A stretch of DNA of 64,000 bases from Streptomyces sp. BA2 (GTDB lineage Bacteria; Actinomycetota; Actinomycetes; Streptomycetales; Streptomycetaceae), in NCBI RefSeq assembly GCF_009769735.1, contig NZ_WSRO01000001.1, positions 124,001 through 188,000 on the forward strand, written 5' to 3'. Shown here piece by piece: positions 61,519 to 64,000 of this stretch. A program made the translations under genes and the position numbers. Each line of letters opens with the position of its first letter. Position 1 is the first letter of the stretch. The notes under the pieces are model-generated. The model searched no databases. It was given only the letters and a program-made list of their open reading frames with translations, and had not been told where the DNA came from.

Positions 61519-63236
61519 GCCAGGTAGAAGAGCTGGGTCAGCGGCAGCGACTGGGCCGGTTCGATGGTGGCGACCTCGCCGTCGATCGTGACTTTGTACG
61601 TCTCCGGGTCGACCTCGATCTTCGGGACCCGGTCGTTGAGGACCATGTGCTGCTTGCCGACCGAGCGGCAGTTGCGCACCGGCAGGACTGTCGAGTCCAG
61701 GCCGAGCTTCTCGGGGACGCCCGCGTCGATGCCGGCCTGCGACATGAAGGTGACCCGGGTCGCCTGCGTGGCCTTGCCGTGGGCGCCGAACATCGGGCGG
61801 TAATACACCGGCTGAGGGGTGGGCAGTGAGGCGTTGGGGTCGCCCATCTGCGCCCAGTTGATCAGGCCGCCCTTGATTACGAGGCGGGGTTTGGCGGCGA
61901 AGGAGCCGATCGGCCACAGTACGACGTCGGCCAGCTTGCCGGTCTCGAGCGAGCCGATGTGGTCGGCCAGGCCGGCCGCGATCGCCGGGTTGATCGTGAT
62001 CTTGGCGAGGTAGCGAAGGACCCGGAAGTTGTCGTTGCGCATGATGTCACTGTCGAGTTTCCCGCGCTGGTCCTTGCAGTGGTGCGCGGTCTGGAATGCC
62101 CGGGTGAAGGACTCGCCGATGCGTCCCATGGCCTGCGAGTCGGAGGAGAAGATCGAGATGATTCCCTCGTCGTGCAGGACCGTCTCGGCGGCGATCGTCT
62201 CGGCGCGCACCCGGGAGTCGGCGAAGGAGACGTCCTCGGGGATCTCGCGGGACAGGTGGTGGCAGACCATCACCATGTCGAGCAGTTCGTCGACCGAGTT
62301 GATGGTGTAGGGCAGCGTCGGGTTGGTCGAGGAGGGCAGGACGTTGGGCTCGCCCGTGACCCGCAGGATGTCGGGTGCGTGACCGCCGCCCGCGCCCTCG
62401 CTGTGGAAGGTGTGGATGGTGCGGCCGTTGATCGCGGAGCGGGTGTCCTCGAAGTAGCCGCCCTCGTTGAGGCTGTCGGTGTGCACGGCGACCTGGATGT
62501 CGTACGCGTCGGCGACGGTCAGTGCGCAGTCGAGAGCGGCCGGGGTGGCTCCCCAGTCCTCGTGGACCTTCAGACCACAGGCACCGGCTTCTATCTGCTC
62601 GACGAGCGCGCCGGGCAGAGAGCCGTTGCCCTTGCCGAGCAGCCCGGTGTTGACCGGGAGTGCCTCCACGGCCTGGAGCATCCGGGCGAGGTTCCAGGCG
62701 CCGGGGGTGCTGGTGACACCATTGGTGCCGTCCGCGGGCCCGGTGCCGCCGCCGACCATGGTGGTGATGCCGTTGGACAGGGCGGACAGCGCCTGCTGCG
62801 GGGATATGAAGTGGATGTGGGTGTCGATGCCGCCCGCCGTGGCGATCTGATGCTCGCCCGCGATCACCTCGGTGCCCGGGCCGATGACCAGGCGCGGGTC
62901 GACCCCGGCCTGGGTGTGCGGGTTGCCGGACTTGCCGATGCCCGCGATCCGGCCGTTCTTGATGCCCAGGTCGCCCTTGACGACGCCGAGGAGTGGGTCG
63001 ATCACCACGACGTTGGTGATCACCGTGTCGAGGGCGATCGCACCGGTGGCCGAGGGGTCCTGGGCCATGCCGTCGCGGACGGTCTTGCCGCCGCCGTAGA
63101 GCGCCTCATCGCCGTAGTGGCCCTCGTTGTAGTCCTTTGACACCTCGACGACCAGGTTCGTGTCGGCGAGATGGAAACGGTCACCGACGGTGGGACCGAA
63201 CAGGTCGGCGTAGTGCTTGCGGGTGAGCGTGGCCAT
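61515..63236 (-). CDS. ureC: Urease subunit alpha (catalytic)
   Basis: 573 residues, the usual length. Nickel ligands and catalytic residues are visible: [11 protein letters not shown], the carbamylated Lys in [37 protein letters not shown], the mobile-flap [14 protein letters not shown] (Cys-His) and [11 protein letters not shown]. Hydrolyses urea to ammonia and carbamate in the cytoplasm. Overlaps ureB by one base. Confidence 0.97.
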   Translation of the reverse strand: MATLTRKHYADLFGPTVGDRFHLADTNLVVEVSKDYNEGHYGDEALYGGGKTVRDGMAQDPSATGAIALDTVITNVVVIDPLLGVVKGDLGIKNGRIAGIGKSGNPHTQAGVDPRLVIGPGTEVIAGEHQIATAGGIDTHIHFISPQQALSALSNGITTMVGGGTGPADGTNGVTSTPGAWNLARMLQAVEALPVNTGLLGKGNGSLPGALVEQIEAGACGLKVHEDWGATPAALDCALTVADAYDIQVAVHTDSLNEGGYFEDTRSAINGRTIHTFHSEGAGGGHAPDILRVTGEPNVLPSSTNPTLPYTINSVDELLDMVMVCHHLSREIPEDVSFADSRVRAETIAAETVLHDEGIISIFSSDSQAMGRIGESFTRAFQTAHHCKDQRGKLDSDIMRNDNFRVLRYLAKITINPAIAAGLADHIGSLETGKLADVVLWPIGSFAAKPRLVIKGGLINWAQMGDPNASLPTPQPVYYRPMFGAHGKATQATRVTFMSQAGIDAGVPEKLGLDSTVLPVRNCRSVGKQHMVLNDRVPKIEVDPETYKVTIDGEVATIEPAQSLPLTQLFYLA

Positions 63237-63625
63237 CAGTTCTCGCCTTCCTTGCGGGCGCCCTTGAAGCCGCGCTCCACGGCCCGTGCCAGTGCCCTGG
63301 TGCGGGTGTCTTCGGCGGTGATGCCGCCGTCGGTGAGGTTGCTGAAGCCGACCAGGCGCTGGTGGCCCGCGTACGCGGTCAGCTCCACCTCGCGGGTCGC
63401 GCCCGGTTCGAACCGCACCGAGGTGCCCGCGGGAATGTCCAGGTGTTTCCCCAGGGTGGCGTTGCGGTCGAAGTCCAGGGCCCGGTTGGCCTCGAAGAAG
63501 TGATAGTGCGAGCCGACCTGGATCGCACGATCACCCGTGTTGCTGACGGTGACGGACGCCTTCGCGCGGCCCGCGTTGATCTCGATCGGCTCGTCGCCGT
63601 ACAGGTAGTAGGCGCCAACTGTCAT
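63236..63625 (-). CDS. ureB: Urease subunit beta
   Basis: 129 residues, slightly longer than most at the C-terminus. [45 protein letters not shown] and [20 protein letters not shown] match the UreB beta-barrel. A structural subunit of urease. The gene directly upstream is not ureA, which is unusual. Confidence 0.95.
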   Translation of the reverse strand: MTVGAYYLYGDEPIEINAGRAKASVTVSNTGDRAIQVGSHYHFFEANRALDFDRNATLGKHLDIPAGTSVRFEPGATREVELTAYAGHQRLVGFSNLTDGGITAEDTRTRALARAVERGFKGARKEGEN

Positions 63626-63639
63626 GGCAGGCGTTCCCT

Positions 63640-64000
63640 TCAGGGGTTGGGGCGGGGATGGGTGTGGCTGGGCTGACTGTGCTGGCTGTGCGCGTGGTGT
63701 GCTGACGCGTGGCTATGGCTGTGCTCGCCCGGCTCGTGGGTGTGCGCGTAGCCGTGGCCGTGCTCGGCGTCCAGACCGGCGCCGATGCCGTTGTCCCCGT
63801 GGGCGAGGCGGCGCAGCGCGGCGGCGATCCGGGCCTCGAGGACTCCCGCGATGGCGGAAGGGGCGAGGAGAGCCCCGTGGTCCATCAGGCCTCCTTGATC
63901 GGCCGGCGCCGCGGACTCGGCTTCCGGGGCTCCGAACGCGGCCGGAATCAGCACCACTTGGCTCGCTCCGAGCCGCCGGCAGCGGTCGATGCCCTCGGCC
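63640..64000 (-). CDS. His-rich protein, possibly chelatase-like, partial
   Basis: The minus frame is open from the window edge to a stop at 63640, leaving the N-terminus outside; an internal start at 63957 exists but similarity begins earlier. The visible part reads [20 protein letters not shown], reminiscent of the (A/S)L.RC..LGA..(V/I)VV.P strand of CbiX/sirohydrochlorin-type chelatases, then a helix ([16 protein letters not shown]) and a C-terminal tail of about 40 residues with some 15 His ([18 protein letters not shown]...). Such a tail binds nickel. Lying 14 bases before ureB, it is probably a nickel-handling factor for urease. The family call is tentative. Confidence 0.55.
   Translation of the reverse strand, partial: AEGIDRCRRLGASQVVLIPAAFGAPEAESAAPADQGGLMDHGALLAPSAIAGVLEARIAAALRRLAHGDNGIGAGLDAEHGHGYAHTHEPGEHSHSHASAHHAHSQHSQPSHTHPRPNP

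Noticed and set aside
61959..63140. Plus-strand 393-residue frame opposite ureC
   Set aside because: Val/Asp/Gly-rich antisense shadow of a fully conserved urease gene.

Overview
The window is high-GC actinobacterial DNA and almost certainly comes from a Streptomyces. The signs are strong G/C third-position codon bias, GTG starts with 4-bp ATGA/GTGA overlaps, rare TTA (bldA-type) codons in a few regulatory and secreted-protein genes, and families such as AMIN-like, SpoIIE/PP2C-PAS and GbsR/MarR proteins. The very high density of broken insertion sequences and frameshifted genes looks like accessory DNA, such as a chromosome arm or an integrated element. No rRNA, tRNA or CRISPR array was seen.

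Layout. 1-9.7 kb is mostly a graveyard: a Tn554-like recombinase pair (one intact partial gene, one broken), a chimeric junction of two gene fragments, a hemopexin-like/glycine-rich protein with a decayed second copy of its C-terminus, fragments of IS630, IS110 and IS481 elements, a broken XRE regulator and two broken small genes. 9.7-12 kb carries a secreted AMIN-like protein and a beta-propeller. 12-17 kb is a coherent catabolic unit: a GbsR/MarR regulator diverges from a GMC alcohol oxidase/dehydrogenase, an aldehyde dehydrogenase and an M20 amidohydrolase, with a perfect palindrome between them. 17.5-27 kb has a large secreted glycine-rich/Ig-like protein, a PAS-GAF-PP2C-HATPase phosphatase with four TTA codons, a trypsin-like protease, a cold-shock protein and small unknowns. 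27-31.6 kb is a minus-strand operon (D-Ala-D-Ala carboxypeptidase, membrane endonuclease/exonuclease/phosphatase-fold protein, response regulator, sensor kinase) that reads as an envelope-sensing unit. 32-35 kb has a Doc-type toxin-antitoxin pair and a class C serine hydrolase divergent from a TetR regulator across a perfect 11-bp palindrome.

35-41 kb is again rich in remnants (IS5-type, group II intron reverse transcriptase, a duplicated and internally deleted piece of the 27-kb kinase gene) around a secreted protein, a polysaccharide-deacetylase-like lipoprotein and an RmlD-like reductase. 41.5-48.6 kb is the most interesting part. A SulP transporter is followed by four TTGAC/TTTAC direct repeats phased at exactly 11 bp, then a 50-residue peptide gene ending in three 9-residue repeats of the form xxxKxGCIS, an ANL adenylating enzyme (PaaK/F390-synthetase-like), a small GRDP-like His-rich protein, an MFS exporter and a Baeyer-Villiger-type flavin monooxygenase. 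This looks like a ribosomally made, multi-core peptide pathway that does not match a RiPP class I know. 48.6-50.5 kb holds broken aquaporin and NADAR genes, and 50.8 kb a secreted M1 metallopeptidase.

52.5-55.9 kb is a lower-GC island with a 643-residue orphan protein and a 128-residue orphan, split by an IS5 remnant. 56.3-64 kb is a urease operon (ureB, C, F, G, D) followed by two tandem ammonium transporters. The gene immediately before ureB is not ureA but a His-rich, possibly chelatase-like protein that runs off the window. Together this operon would hydrolyse urea and move the ammonium.

All calls come from reading the sequence by eye. No database search was run, so family names rest on recognised motifs.
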